A stretch of DNA of 64,000 nt from Coniella vitis (Eukaryota; Ascomycota; Sordariomycetes; Diaporthales; Schizoparmaceae): NCBI GenBank assembly GCA_011317545.1, contig WUJK01000010.1, positions 248,001 to 312,000 of the forward strand, read 5' to 3'. Shown here piece by piece: positions 33,556 to 45,791 of the stretch. The position numbers and the translations under genes are program-made. Positions within the stretch are counted from its first letter, which is position 1. Every line of letters starts with the position of its first letter. The notes under the pieces were generated by a model that worked only from the letters and a program-made list of their open reading frames with translations, had not been told where the DNA came from and ran no database searches.

Positions 33556-36500
33556 TTAAATATACCACATGGTGCTCTTGAAGAACTTGATGTTGTCAGG
33601 CTTGGACAGTCTGTCATCAAAGCCAATCTCCAGCAGCCAGGGGATGCCTCTCTCCTTGAATTCGATATCCTCGCCGTCCTCCTCAATGCGCTGGGCGCGT
33701 TCCTTGGCGGCTCTCATCTGAATAGCACCAGATGTGCGAACGAGCATCTTGGTGATGGGGTCCCGGTCGGACGCCTTGATATCCTCGTGCGCACGGGCTC
33801 TGGCAGCAGCCAAGTGGGCGTAGTAAATGGCCGGGTGGAGTGAGACTGGCGTAGTCGACCGAACGTACTGGTAGCATTGAGAGTAAATCATATTCTGCAG
33901 CAAATCGACAGGCATGCCAATTTCGTCCTTCAGGATCTGGTAATGGACTGGCCGAGCAGTGCCTTGAATAGCGACATGGGAATTGAGGTAAAAGTCGTAG
34001 TGGAACGGGTGAGTGACTTCATGCTCAACCACAGTTCCAGGCAGAGGGTTCCCGTTCTTGTCACCGTCGGCCTTGTTAGCTGGGAAAAAGCGCAAGTGGT
34101 GGCGCTTGGTGCCGACGATGACCGTGAAGTTGGGATCGACGCCGGCAACTTCAATGAAGACCTTGCGCAATTCGAGCAATTCTTCGTCCAGGACGGCCTG
34201 AAACTCACCCTCGGAGACACCATCGCGGAAGTAGAAAATGTGCTGCGGCGCCGTGCGCATCTTCTTGCACCAGCGCTTAACCATGGGTGGGAAGACACGC
34301 CAGATGACTTCGTTGGTGAGGATTTCCTTGTGGTGGCCATTCGTCTCGCAAGCAGCATTGTAAGTAACAGCATCAACGTCCATGGACATGGTGATAGCAG
34401 CCAATGACAGCTGGTCGATGCCGGGCTGGACGGCCTGACCATGTGAAACATCACATCCGATCATCATGGTGGGTGCCCTGAAAAACTTGGCGTCCTTCAA
34501 CTTGGACGTATAGCCGCCAAGCTTGGCATTCACCTTGGTGGCCACGTTTGAACAGTATTGGGGCGAGGACTTGACGACATGAGGAGCGAGGACAATCTGT
34601 GAGAGCGTCGCGACGCGTACGTCCATGCTCTTCTTGATGCGCTCGTAGGCTGTGAGGTCCTTGCCCCTCATGATGTAAAAGAGCATGTCAGGAGACTGCT
34701 TGAAGTGTTGGCCCACCTCTATGTAGAACTGGGCCATCTGGTCACCAGTCCTGCCAGTATGCTCAAGGCGAAGTGCTTTGAATGGAGGCATAGGTGTTGT
34801 GACGACGCCGCCATGGCCCTTGAACGTCTTGATGAAAGTGTTGACGAAGTGCTTAGCAGCGACCTCATTCACACAATCATTGACGATAATGACAGCCCAA
34901 GCATGAAGAGGGCGGATGTTGGGCATAGCAAAGACTTGGTCGCGCAAGTCCCAGCGGCCAGAGGTCTTGGGGTCGACCGTCTTCTTTCCAAACTGAATGA
35001 TTGGGTTCGCCAAGACGCGTGCTTGGATCACCTCCATCTGGTCTTTGATTTGAAGACCAAATTCCTTGAGGAAGGGATCCTCACGCCACTGGAGCACCTT
35101 GATGCTGTTCATGATGTCCGAAGTCCGTTGAGGGGGGCGCGTAACGGCAAACTTGATCATCTTGGCAGTCTGCTCGCCATCGAGTTTGAAATTATACTTT
35201 TGAAATGGATCAATGTAACAGACTTCCATGGGGAAGATGCCGTTGCGGGTGGTTTCGATGAGTGGAAGGTTGGGGTGCTTCAAAGAAATGTTGTACCGAA
35301 TTCGAAAGTATTGTTCGATAGTCACAGACTTGCCTTCGTACTCAAAGGTGTAATTGCGTGCGTAGGCACCCTTGGGATGCTTTTCGATGTCCCAAAGAAA
35401 ATTCTTGACCTTGTAGGGCTTTGGGTCAAGTCCCTTGCCGCGATGGTTCACAACAAAGTTGAGCTTGCTCAAACGACGGAGGTGCTTCCACATCTCTGGC
35501 ATCGTGATCTTGCCATAGGCATCATGTTGTGGCTCGAGCGCTCTGCAGATGTGGATAGGTTGCATTTGCTCCCACTCTCTCTTGCTCGTCTTGATGAAGT
35601 CGTAAACAAGGTCGGAGAACGACAGCCGATTGCAGTTCCAAAAGGTTGTGTTGGCCACGTCCACATTGATGCCCAAGCCCATGCCGCCGGAGCGAATGGA
35701 CGAATTGGTGCGAATGGAAGCGTAAATTCCCTTTAGGGCGATAACATGGCGCGAGCCAGAGGTCAGAACCTCCTTTCGTTTCTCCTCGCGGTCATAGAAG
35801 TTACGCTTGTGCGCAACGAGGTTCTGGCGTGGCCACTCGCGCAAAAGATGGTCAAGGAAGTTCATGCATTCCAGCACACGCGTATCCCAAGGGCCCTGAC
35901 CAGTAAGGTAGGCTCGAAGGACATCGAGACGCACAGTTGTGGTTTTGCGGATGGTAAGGTAGAAGATGTCAGGTTCCCGGCCTGGACGAGTTGGGCGACC
36001 CTTCTCATCGTCCATATTGATCTTGACACTGGTCTCAGCAACCATATTGCGTGACCAAGCAATCTTGGAGCCATCATAGATCCAAGCATGCGGACCTGCC
36101 TTTTTCAGAAAGTCTTGAATAGGCTTGGTCTTCCAGATGATATTGCCAAAGGACTTCTTGGTAACCTGGGGGGTAACGGCGACCTATTGCAAAGACATTA
36201 GTCGTGTGCCAGGATACGTACTGATACAAAGAAAAAATAAAGATTGATGTCCAAAGAAAACAAGGTTTTCATAAAAAAAAAAAACAAGACTTACATCGTA
36301 CTGATGGATGTCAAAGTTGGGAACGCCAACCACTCGAAACTGATTGGTTCGAACGCCAATCTTCCTGCCAGCATTTCCAAGACCGGGTCTCTTCTGGAAA
36401 GGGTGGTCGCTGTTCGGCTGTTTATACAGTCAATACAAATTTATCTCTATGTATGTACCGTAAAGGTCTTGCTTACTTTGACATATGCCTCGGGGGGCAG

Positions 36501-36764
36501 GTCAACACGTCGCCCGACCTGAAAGCTGCGCTCCTCTTCAGGCAGCATGGGCTTGCCCTCGCGACCGGGATCAAAACCCAGAGGCTTGGGGTAGCCCTTG
36601 GGGCCAGAGGCAGCCGCAGAAACAGAGCCTGAACGGCTGCGTCCGCCCTCGGAGCGTGCCTGAGAACCAGCAGAGTGCTGCGAGCCGCTGCGAGAGCGGG
36701 TGTCGGAGGGGCCGTCAAACGGTGAGGGACCGTCAAACGGAGACTTTCCAAGGTGACGAGACAT
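33556..36764 (-). CDS. Argonaute, small-RNA-guided slicer (QDE-2-like)
   Basis: Core RNA-silencing effector that binds small RNAs and cleaves target RNA. Three exons: 36764-36477, 36417-36295 and 36183-33556, introns 59 and 111 nt, 1012 residues (Neurospora QDE-2 is of similar size). Order: disordered N-terminus with a tandem SPFDGP repeat; N domain (RPGLGNAGRKIGVRTNQFRV); L1; PAZ (around YTFEYEGKSVTIEQYFRIRY); MID; PIWI. The slicer tetrad is complete: Asp715 (GCDVSHG), Glu757 (HHKEIL), Asp791 (FRDGVSEG) and His873 (FYLNSH), so cleavage competence is expected. The protein ends in the usual aromatic/hydrophobic MWYI. Whether it is the quelling (QDE-2) or meiotic-silencing (SMS-2) paralogue needs a tree. 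Several consensus splice sites upstream suggest a spliced 5' leader. Confidence 0.96.
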
Positions 36765-39601
36765 GTTGATCGAGGAGAATGGCTGTAAAATGACGTTTCA
36801 GTTATCAGAGTGGCATCAGCTGTGGCACCATAAGCTCGAGAAGTAAAGAAGCAGAAGAGAAGAATTCTGAAGTGTGCTTGCTATGCAGCCCAGAGAGGCG
36901 TGAACAAGAAGGAAAGAAGGAGAAGACAAAGATGTTGGCGGGAGAAAAGGGGCAGAAGAATGTGTTTTTGTATCTTGTTGTGCAAACAAAGTCCGCTTGC
37001 TTTGGCATATGCTTCGCTTTTACCGCGTTGGCAATCTTTGCTAAAACAGTATAGAAGCGGAATTTGCAGTGTAGTGTAAATGGAACGTGTAACGAGTTTG
37101 ATCGATAACATACCTTGGCAGCTTCGACGCGACGGCCTCGAAGTCAGCGTTAAGAAGGATACAGAGGTTCTTGAAATGAAGGGAGTGGTTGCAACAGCTA
37201 TGGAGCAGTGCGTAAGAATGGTGACCTGTAGGCTAGAGGCAAAAGGGGAGTTGAAGGGCAAGAACGGGTCTGTTGTTTGAAATAGTGAACCGAGAAGGAA
37301 GGTACCCACAGGTATAGAGCTTGTGGGAGATCAAAGGAAAAGTGCTTAGGTGTTAGTTCTTCCAAGCTGTATGAGTTTAGGAAGGAGGCAAGACGCGCTT
37401 TCTGAACTTGAACGCGAACCACGCGAACTACGCGATCGGACAGTGACGGGCAGCCAGGTAAAAGATCAGGTGGCAGGCAACAGCAGGCACAAAGTAAGGG
37501 TGCAGAGTATATAACGTATAGGGCAGGAACGACTTACTCTGCGTGGGAGCTGCAATCCGAGGATGGTCTTGCTTGTCGCACGGTCAGGCCGTGGTAGATT
37601 CGAGAGTAGAGAACGAATCCCAAAGTGAGATCGAGACGATGAACGGTTCAGAACCTGGCCGGTGCTGTCAGTGGGAAGAAGGACAGAAGTGACGAGAAAG
37701 ATGTTCGGCCAAAGAGAGTGTAAAGCTGCTAGTGAGCAGAAATACTTACCTGCGAAGGGGGTGTGTGAATCCAACGGCCACGAATGCGGTTGAAGGTTGT
37801 GTTGGTGGGAGGAAAGGGTGAAAGGGTTGAGAAGGTGGAAGGGAAGGGAAGAAAGGTTTAAGTGTAAGTAAGTGAGGGTGGCAGTCTGTGGGTCCAACTG
37901 GCAACTAGCAGCAATGCAAGTTGCTGCTTCGGCTGATATTGTTTGCCAACAGTGAATCACTGACTGTGTAGAAGTGACTGGCAGATAGGGTGAGAAGCAG
38001 GGAGGGCGAAGGGGGACAATAGCCTCGCCTGCCACGCATAACTTCAGCTTGAATATCTCGACAGCCAACAATGCTTCCATGCAATAAGGCCAGCCTGAAG
38101 GAAGTTTGGGACTATGGAGCGGCCGTACGTCTTGCCGTTTCAAAGGACTCAGCGTCGGATCTATCGATCATACTCGCTTTGCGAGGAACAATGCCATCTA
38201 TCGATCTGCCTGTCCACGTCGCGATTCAACCCGTATCCAAACTTGGGCTTCTCCAGTGGGTGGTACTCTGCTCGTTTTTGCCCCTCCATCGCAGCAGACA
38301 GAGATTTGAAGAATGGCATGATCGCTTGTGCTTGCCTCAGGTCTGCGTCAAAAAGTGCCTTGAAATCAAAGACACCACAGTATTGCTTGAACATCGCGCA
38401 TTCCCACAGTTCTCATTGTCTTCAGAAGTCGATCCGTATTTTTCCGTCGTTTGCCATGGCTTGAGGTCTCTTGAAAACTTGCCGTAGAGTACAGTACAAG
38501 CACGGTCAAGACCACCGCAACTGGACATCAACCTGTCTACAAGACATCTCTCTCAAAGAACGGAATTTGGAACAATGGTGATTTTGGCCATGTAGGTGTC
38601 AAGACTAGTCAAACTGAAAACGGTCCTGGAGCCCATGATGCCTTACATTTCTCGCGCACTGATACGACAAAGGTCTCGAGTGAAGGTAGCCGCCAAACGG
38701 TGTTGCTTCCTAGTCTTTGGCTACATTTACTGCAAAGATCGCTTCTTGTTTCTACAATGTACGCTGGTTTACTATATGGTTGTTGTTCTACCTGATATGC
38801 GATTCCTAAAAGCCGTGACATCCATCAAACGGGCTATACTTACAATGTGACACCAATTGGTCGGTATACTGCTGCGATCTATTTCTTTCTCCCGATAGCA
38901 CGACTCAAACGAGCCCTGGCTGATTCGAACACTTGACAGCTCGACCTTTTGTGAAGATGCGGTATGTTTCGAGCAATGGCCGTCTTCGATCCCACTCAGT
39001 GAAGGACCGATGTCGTACTCAATAAAGAGTCTTCTCCTTCTTCTTCTTCTAGCGCAATACAAAGCAATTGGACAACGGCATAGATGGCCAGGAGCACTGC
39101 GCGTGGAAGCTGTGGCTCAGGTACTCTGACCGAGCAGCCCAGACGTGATTGGCAAAGAAATTGTCGAATGGTGCTTCACATAGGAAGCAAATGCCGACAT
39201 CTGCTGGTATAAATAAAGTGGTGTTGTCGCTGTATTTAGGCCACCGTGATCTCCAACTGACCTCGTCTCGTTCTAATATTGAAGATGCCCAGTTCAACTC
39301 TTCAGCCTGTCATGACAGAGGGCGATTTGCCCTGGCATCCAACAAAACTGCAGATGGCTTCATTCTTTGGGAATAACATGCAGTCTGTATTAGTCATCCA
39401 ACGTGTGGTGTACTGCGGGCTATCGCCCCTGTCGTTGTAAGATGGTGGCTAGGCAGCAGCTGCACAGCTGCAACAGCGCTCTTTCTGCCTCGAGAAACAC
39501 CATCACCATCCTTTCTAGGTTACACACAGGCTTGGGCTCAATTCCAATGTTGCTGCGAGGGATATTCGTCCAGTCTCTTCTGACCTGCCTTATTTCTCAA
39601 C
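36765..39601. other. Long intergenic region, 2.8 kb, including Argonaute leader
   Basis: The minus strand carries consensus splice sites between 36783 and 37749 compatible with three 5'-leader introns of the Argonaute gene. From about 37800 to 39600 there is no supported gene; several short open frames lack any domain. A CTT-rich stretch occurs near 39030-39050. Confidence 0.5.
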
Positions 39602-40956
39602 ATGTCTGAACAGCGGTTGGTCATTCATACCCTTTTCCGGCACATTTACTGCGAACAGCCTTGCTAACACAACAATCCAGAACCCACCCATACACCGGCG
39701 AGATCTTCACAACTCGTATAAAATGGCCAGTTACAAAATACACTCGCGACCCAACCACCAACACTTTGGTGGTTGCCCCGTGCTGTCCCCAGTACACACC
39801 TTGGACTCCTCCAAACATGACCCCGAGGCTTGCCTCCCAGCGTCTCGCTGACCACGACCGCCGCCTCTGGAATCTAAGCCGCAACGCTGACGAGTACCGC
39901 GCTCGCCGCACCGCTTTACGAGACAATTGGCGCCGCAAGCGCGAAGCCTGGCTCGCTTCGACGCCCAGCTTCTCTCGCTTTGGCGACTTGCCGACCGAAC
40001 TGCGCCTGCACATCTGGGAGCTCGCCGCACAGGACCCGGGGCCCGCCGAAATCGTCGTCGCCCCATTTGGACCCTTTCATCCTGCATCGAACGATGGCAT
40101 GAACGTATCGCGAGTACGAGAGGGGTTCAAACCGTTACTCTCCCTTCCGTCTGACGTGCGAGTCCAAACGTTCATTCCCCTTTTGCATGTTAATCGCGAG
40201 GCATATGCAGCTGTACGGCCTTATTACCGCCCGCTGAACCCATTGACGCATTTCCAGTCAGCTGTACCAATCGGAGAGAAACAGCACCAGCAACATCGGT
40301 GCGGCGACGGCGGCAACGGGGCAGCAACGGTCCTTGCAGCATACCCGACAGTCTTGCATATGAACCAATGGGCGCTGACGCGTCACGGATTTGAAGCGAC
40401 GCAGCTACGACCGCACATGCCAGGGAACGACATGCCAGCTGAACAGGGAGCGCTGCTCACTGAGCTCGTGATTGACGTTACTGCGCGCAGCTTCAACCTG
40501 TACGGGATCGCAGAACGAAAACTACGCGAGTACTTTATCAGTGCCCCGTGCTTGCGCAAGGTGACAATTAGGGCGCGCAGCAACACGGCGGGCGTTGCCT
40601 GTCCCGACTTGGACCTGCTGCATGCCTTCTGGCACTTTCGGTACTGGGCGCTCGAGCGGCCGACGAGGGTTGCTGCCAGTAATTATCTCTACGGTCTTGA
40701 TAGTTCAGACTGGGTCGCCCCTGAGGTGGCTGTAACTGTTTGTAATCCTGGTTCGGGGCAAACTGCAGAAGAAGATGAGCAGGTATTATGTCACTGTGAG
40801 AGAGGGCTCTTGGGCGTGGGCGGGTTGAAGTGGAATTCGTCGCCCGGTGTGACGGTCAACTCCAGCCTTGATAGTACCGATGTCTCTGGAATTCTAAACC
40901 CGGTACTGCTGCCGCTGGCGATTGAGATCCCCGACCATCCAGGGTGGTGGGGGTGA
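39602..40956 (+). CDS. 2EXR domain protein
   Basis: Fungal protein of the 2EXR family, an F-box-like N-terminal motif found in large lineage-specific families. Two exons: a 14-nt first exon (39602-39615, ATG TCT GAA CAG CG) and 39681-40956, joined across a 65-nt intron with a GCTAAC branch point and CCAG acceptor, 429 residues. This gives MSEQRTHPYTGEIF and recovers a start for a frame otherwise lacking an ATG until 39817. The 2EXR core is FSRFGDLPTELRLHIWELAA near residue 115, followed by VQTFIPLLHVNREAYAAVRP. The C-terminal half has no recognisable domain. Partners unknown. Confidence 0.8.
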
Positions 40957-41366
40957 ATATGCTTGGTTGGGAAACGTCTGTATATGTACATGTTGGTGTA
41001 TCTCAAGTCTCATGGATGGATAGAAGTTTATACCGGGCGTTTGGAACGCAAGTTTAGTTAGAGGATATATTGTACCAAAGAGTAATAAAGGGCTCAATAA
41101 GACGTGACTTCCATCGTTGATTGACCAAATGGTTGTCTATCTATCAAATCGTGAAAAAGTAGCAGCAGAACAGTAAACAAGATCTGCTCCTCCATCAAGT
41201 CTTTGCCCCGTGATTTCACCATATCCCAATGATCAGTCCCTTTGTCAAGCCTGCTTCTCCATGCTACTGCATACTCGAGAATTATCATGTCACAACGTGC
41301 AGATCCATGTCAAACTGTACAGCAGCTCCCGCAGTCAGGCACGCACGACAGACGCGCTCGCGACGC
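40957..41366. other. Convergent intergenic region
   Basis: 3' flanks of the 2EXR gene and RNA14. No other feature. Confidence 0.6.
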
Positions 41367-44300
41367 CTAATAGTACCGACCGTACGGCGGCGCCTGTCCG
41401 TACCCTCCTCCGTACTCACCGCCCGCACCGGAAGGGGGCGGAGGCGGCGCGCCATATCCAGGCGGCACAACACCCCATATGCCGCTCGCATCAGGCGTAG
41501 GTATAGCACTGCCTGGGGGCGGGTACACTCCCATTCCCGCTGCTGCAGCCGCCTGGGCATCAAAGCCCCCACCGCCGGAGCTCGATCCAGGCCGCAGGCC
41601 AGATGGCTGGTGGTAGGTACTAGCTGCCGTTGCGATCCGGCCGCGGCTCATGTTGTCAAAGGGGCTTTGGGTTCGCGTGGCGGTTGTGGGCGAGTCTCGC
41701 GTTGCGTAGGATGCGGATATTTGTCGATTGTGTGATGCTGCTGCGCCTCCTGTGGGCGGCATCTGGACGCGTGGGTTGTTGCCGCCTTTCCAGTCTTTGG
41801 CTTCGGGGATATGTGAGTTGTTGACGAGGCGGACCATTTCGGCAGCGTTGAAGCGGGGGAGTGTGTACGAGGACGAGGTGGGAAGCAGGCCGAGCAGGAA
41901 GGTGATGTCGCGGGCGATCGGGGCGGCCTGCACGCGCCGCTGCTGGTCCAGGCGGCGACCGGCTGCGCCCTTGAGCGGGGACTCGCCGCGCTGCATCTTG
42001 CGTGGTGGGTTGATGGCGTCGTCGAATTCGTCCTGCGGTAAAGGTCGCTTGGGCGAGTTGGTCATCATGGGCATGAAATGCTGCGGCCGGGGGCTGTTGG
42101 GTTGTCTGATGGACGGCCGGGGACTGTTGACGATGGAGCCGCCGCACTGCTGCTGCTGCTGCTGCTGCTGTTCAATCGAAGGGAGGATGTTCTTAGGGCG
42201 CATTTGGTAGGGAGAGATGATGATGCGGGTGGTGATGGGGTCAAAGACATGAGAAGAGAAGCGGGCAGCAAAGGTCTTGAGCTTTGGGTCGTCTGGGAAG
42301 AGCTCGGCCATGCGCTGCTCCAGCTTGACGATTTGCGAACGGTCGCCATAGTCAGATTCGTACTTGTGGAAGTAGGAGAAGATGGCTCTAGCCTTGTGGA
42401 TAGTGCTGGGCTTTTCTGTCAAGCGTTTGGCGCAGTTCTCGAACGCAACTCTGGCGTCTAAGTGATGGAAATCGTGGTCAGCTATGAGCTCGAGTTTTCA
42501 AGTTTGTTTCTTTAATGGCATAGCATGACTTACTTGTGAAGTCGTCCCTGGAATGCAAGAACTTGAGATACTCCACTATAAAGTACTCGTCCTCAGGGAA
42601 CAACTTGGCGCCGCGCTCAAAGATCTTTGCGCCGGCATTGTCCTTGTATACTTTCCATTCCATCAAGGCAACTGCCACGTAGACGTCGCTAGAAAGCTTC
42701 CCGCGTTGACGAGCTTCCCAAAAGACGTGACGCAGTCCGCCAATAGGGGCCTGGGGAGCTCCTGTTCCTTGCACGCGCCGCATCGCTCGCGCCAAAGCGA
42801 TCCATACATAGGAAATGGTCTTGGACAGCACATTGTTTCTTACAGAAAAGCCTTGCTGAATCGCTTTGATCTGGGCCTGTTTGGCCGCCTCCTTGGCCGC
42901 TGCATCGCCTGAGGCGTCCGCATCTTCGTCGTCCTCGCCAGCAGCCTTGTCAGCAGGAGGCGCAAATAGAGGGCTTGAATTGATCCTGTCAATAGCTGCC
43001 TTCTCCTCCTCCTTGAATTTCTTGGCCAATTCATAGAGACTATCCTGTACTTTGATGTAAGGGGCCCGCACAGCATTTCCACGGTCTACTTTGGCCTCGT
43101 CGCCCTCACCGACGGGGTAGGTACCCTCAACACGGTCACCATGTTTCAGCGCCAGTAGCACATTTTCGGGATTGGCCTCGATGCCTTCCAGGAGGAAATC
43201 CAAGCCTTGGTCGCGACCGTCTGTGCCGCCAACGTCGTTTTCCCAGCACCATTCAGCCGCTTCGACCCACATGTCGGGCCAGAATCGAAGAGCCATCAAG
43301 GCTTGTCGGTAAATGTAGAGTATGCGGCTCTTTAGGGTAGCGGGCTCATCTGTTGCCAGTTCCAGAGGATCCGATTTTTCCCAATCGATCCACCTCTTCC
43401 ACAAGTCGACTTGCTCCATGTACTCTTCGTCACCATCGAAACCTGGCGCAGGTGGCAGGCGGGGCAGATTGCTCCGCTGAAGTCTTCGGGTGATATTATC
43501 GAGAGCCATGTTGGCACTCTTGGCAGACATGTAGCTAGGAGAGTGCTGGCTGACCATGGCGCGTCCAAGCTTCCTATCGATCGAGTTTTCGAACTGTTCG
43601 TATTCCCGCCACAACGTATTGAGGTTCTTGGTAGGTATGGCGATTGCCCGTTGGTACACCCGGCGGAGGGAGTCCATCTTTTTCTTGCTCTCCCAGTCCT
43701 GATCGCCTACGGAACCAGGTCCCGTCTTGATGAATTGGATGTACTCTGTCCAGATAGGGCCAGAATCTCTGTCAACACCAATAACATCATTGTTCAGGAC
43801 AAACTCGAATGACTGTGTCACGACTTCGCGGGCCCGACCGCTGGGGTCGCTTAGATCGTTACGTCGACGAATGTAATCGAGGTAGACTGTGAGAAGCTTA
43901 ACATTCTGAATGGTGGTCAAGGTCTTTTTGAACAAATCCTCTGCTTTGCCAAAGTTGTTGAGCTCTAGCTCCATCTCCATATATGCTGTCCATATGTCTG
44001 CCTACTTTGAGTCAGCACTCGAAGTCGCCGAGCGACGAGATCTTTCGAAACTTACAGATTGGGGAAAGATGGCCAAGAATCGCTCATACACATCCCTAAG
44101 TGCATCAATGTCGTTGCGTCGGCGCAGTTCTGCAATGAGCTCCAGCCAAGCGTCCAGTGCTGCTTTGGGATCCTGCTTGATGCGCTCCTCAAGCGTAGTT
44201 ACAAAATCTTGCGGGGGTTCATAAGCCTCGGTGCTTTGGACCACGGTTTCAGTAGAGCCAGGTTGAGCTTTTGCTGGGACTGCTAGCGCATTCATCGTCC

Positions 44301-44817
44301 CTTGGGGCGTGGAGGGCACATTAGATACGGCTTCTTGAGCCTCATGAATTGGTACAGAGGTGCGAAGGGGAGACTGGGCAACCGGCTGAGGAGCAACATG
44401 AGAAAAAGAAGAGGGACCAGGAGGAGGATGAGAGCCAGTGGAAGTAGGCGCGGGAGTGTCATCTTCCGAATCAGAGTCTCCCACTAGGAAGCCTCCAGCC
44501 GTCTTGCGCTTCTTGGGCACAGGCACAGGATTGGAAGCAGGCCGAGGAGAGCGGTTGGGGCTGCTTTGCCGACTCTGTGCTGGCTCGAGCTGGGGCAGTG
44601 GTGTCAGATCAACAGACTCTGGGTCGTAATCACCCACATCTTCGGAAGCGCCATCAGCGATGGAAGCGGAATCACCAGATGCTTCAAGTGCCACGGAAGA
44701 TGAAAGGTTGATGTCTTGTGCGTTGTCACTATTTTGTATAACCTCAATGTCCTCCGTAACCTCGTACTCATCACCATTCTGCGCCCACGAGGAGTCCTCA
44801 ACACCCTCATTCGCCAT
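41367..44817 (-). CDS. RNA14: mRNA 3'-end processing protein RNA14 (CstF-77)
   Basis: Scaffold of cleavage factor IA, which directs pre-mRNA cleavage and polyadenylation in the nucleus. Three exons: 44817-44056, 44001-42534 and 42457-41367, introns 54 and 76 nt, 1106 residues. An acidic, Ser/Pro-rich N-terminus (about 1-210, with PKKRKT) precedes the HAT-repeat array: LRDVYERFLAIFPQS, ADIWTAYMEMEL, LLTVYLDYIRRRN, RRVYQRAIAIPTKNLNTLWR and others through FPDDPKLKTFAARF. The C-terminal part holds a polyQ run (eight Gln), a segment like the Rna15-binding monkeytail (PRPLPQDEFDD), and a Gly/Pro/Tyr-rich tail ending YGRYY. The start at 44817 is the first in-frame ATG (MANEGVEDSSW). Divergent from ASF1. 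Confidence 0.95.
42150..42170. repeat. CTG/CAG repeat encoding polyQ in RNA14
   Basis: Seven CTG units on the plus strand (CAG on the coding strand), in-frame Gln tract; likely length-variable. Confidence 0.85.
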
Positions 44818-45791
44818 GTCTGCGATGATGTTGCGCTCAAAAGTCCGGGCAGCCAAAGGGATAGAGCGAAACGAAGACGGCTGATGGATCAATCGGCTGT
44901 GCTACAAGGCGCAAAGACAACGCTCTCTGCTGAGAGTCTGCCTGCAAGGCGAGATATCACAGCTTCAACTGGCCCACATCCGTGAGAGAATTGCCCTCGG
45001 GGCGTTGGACGAGCGTCACGGTCGGTGTGTCGGTGTCGTGCTGGGCCTGGTGCAGGGCGTCACTACGGCATACAGCGTGTAGGTCGAGGTAAGCTTCGGC
45101 GAGGCAGAATCGCGCCGATACGGCAAGGTACCGTCAAAAAGAGGCGCGAGTAGTAAAGACGGCTCAAGGCGTGGTGGCCGAAAATCAAGAATCGCGTGTT
45201 CGTTTGTAGAAGCAGCAAATAGAGGCGGGTCTCCAGGGTGTCGAGCCAGCTGCTTGAAGTCAGTGTTTTGAAAAGGCGCGGGCTGCGGCAGGCAGCTCAG
45301 TAATGCGCTAAGCCTGTTTTGGTAATTTGTCCTGGTCCTTCTGCGGGCCGTGTCGGCGTCGGCGCGTCTGTTGAAGTTTACATAGTACTATGCACAGTGA
45401 CAACCGAGTACTTGGCAAGGCTCAGAAAGATCAGAGGCACCCTTTCTGCTCTAGGCCCTGGCAGCCCTGGCGCCCGCGCGCACCACCTGGCGGACAGGGG
45501 CCTATTAGCGCATAGCGGGGGAAACCTCAACCCTGACCCTAGTAGTCGCGTGGTGGCCTCACTTTCTCTCATTTACGCGAGAAGCGCGTCGCCTACTTCC
45601 GACTCGCCAGCCCAAGTGTTGTTGGTCCAGTCTTTTTTATTCCGCACGTCAACAACCGCGGCTTCTTCCCTTTGCGTACGCACTACTCGAGGCATCTTTT
45701 GATCTCGACCATACACTCTAGACTAAACCAGTCTCTTATACTTTCAACAGCACCATTACGCAAAGACGTTGAGTCGACAGGCGCGCCGATC
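44818..45791. other. Divergent promoter region RNA14 / ASF1
   Basis: 974 bp. A nonamer copy (reverse) at 45379-45387 lies inside the 12-bp palindrome CATAGTACTATG (45381-45392). CCCTGGC-rich segment at 45455-45475. No gene seen. Confidence 0.6.

Noticed and set aside
34705..35736. Long plus-strand frame opposite Argonaute
   Set aside because: Shadow of the Argonaute exon 3; no independent domain or splice evidence.
38046..38487. 138-codon plus-strand frame upstream of the Argonaute leader
   Set aside because: No recognisable domain and opposite to the possible spliced Argonaute leader; coding potential not convincing.
38905..38945. Possible minus-strand tRNA T-arm (GTTCGAATC)
   Set aside because: The T stem does not pair and no acceptor or anticodon stem can be formed around it.
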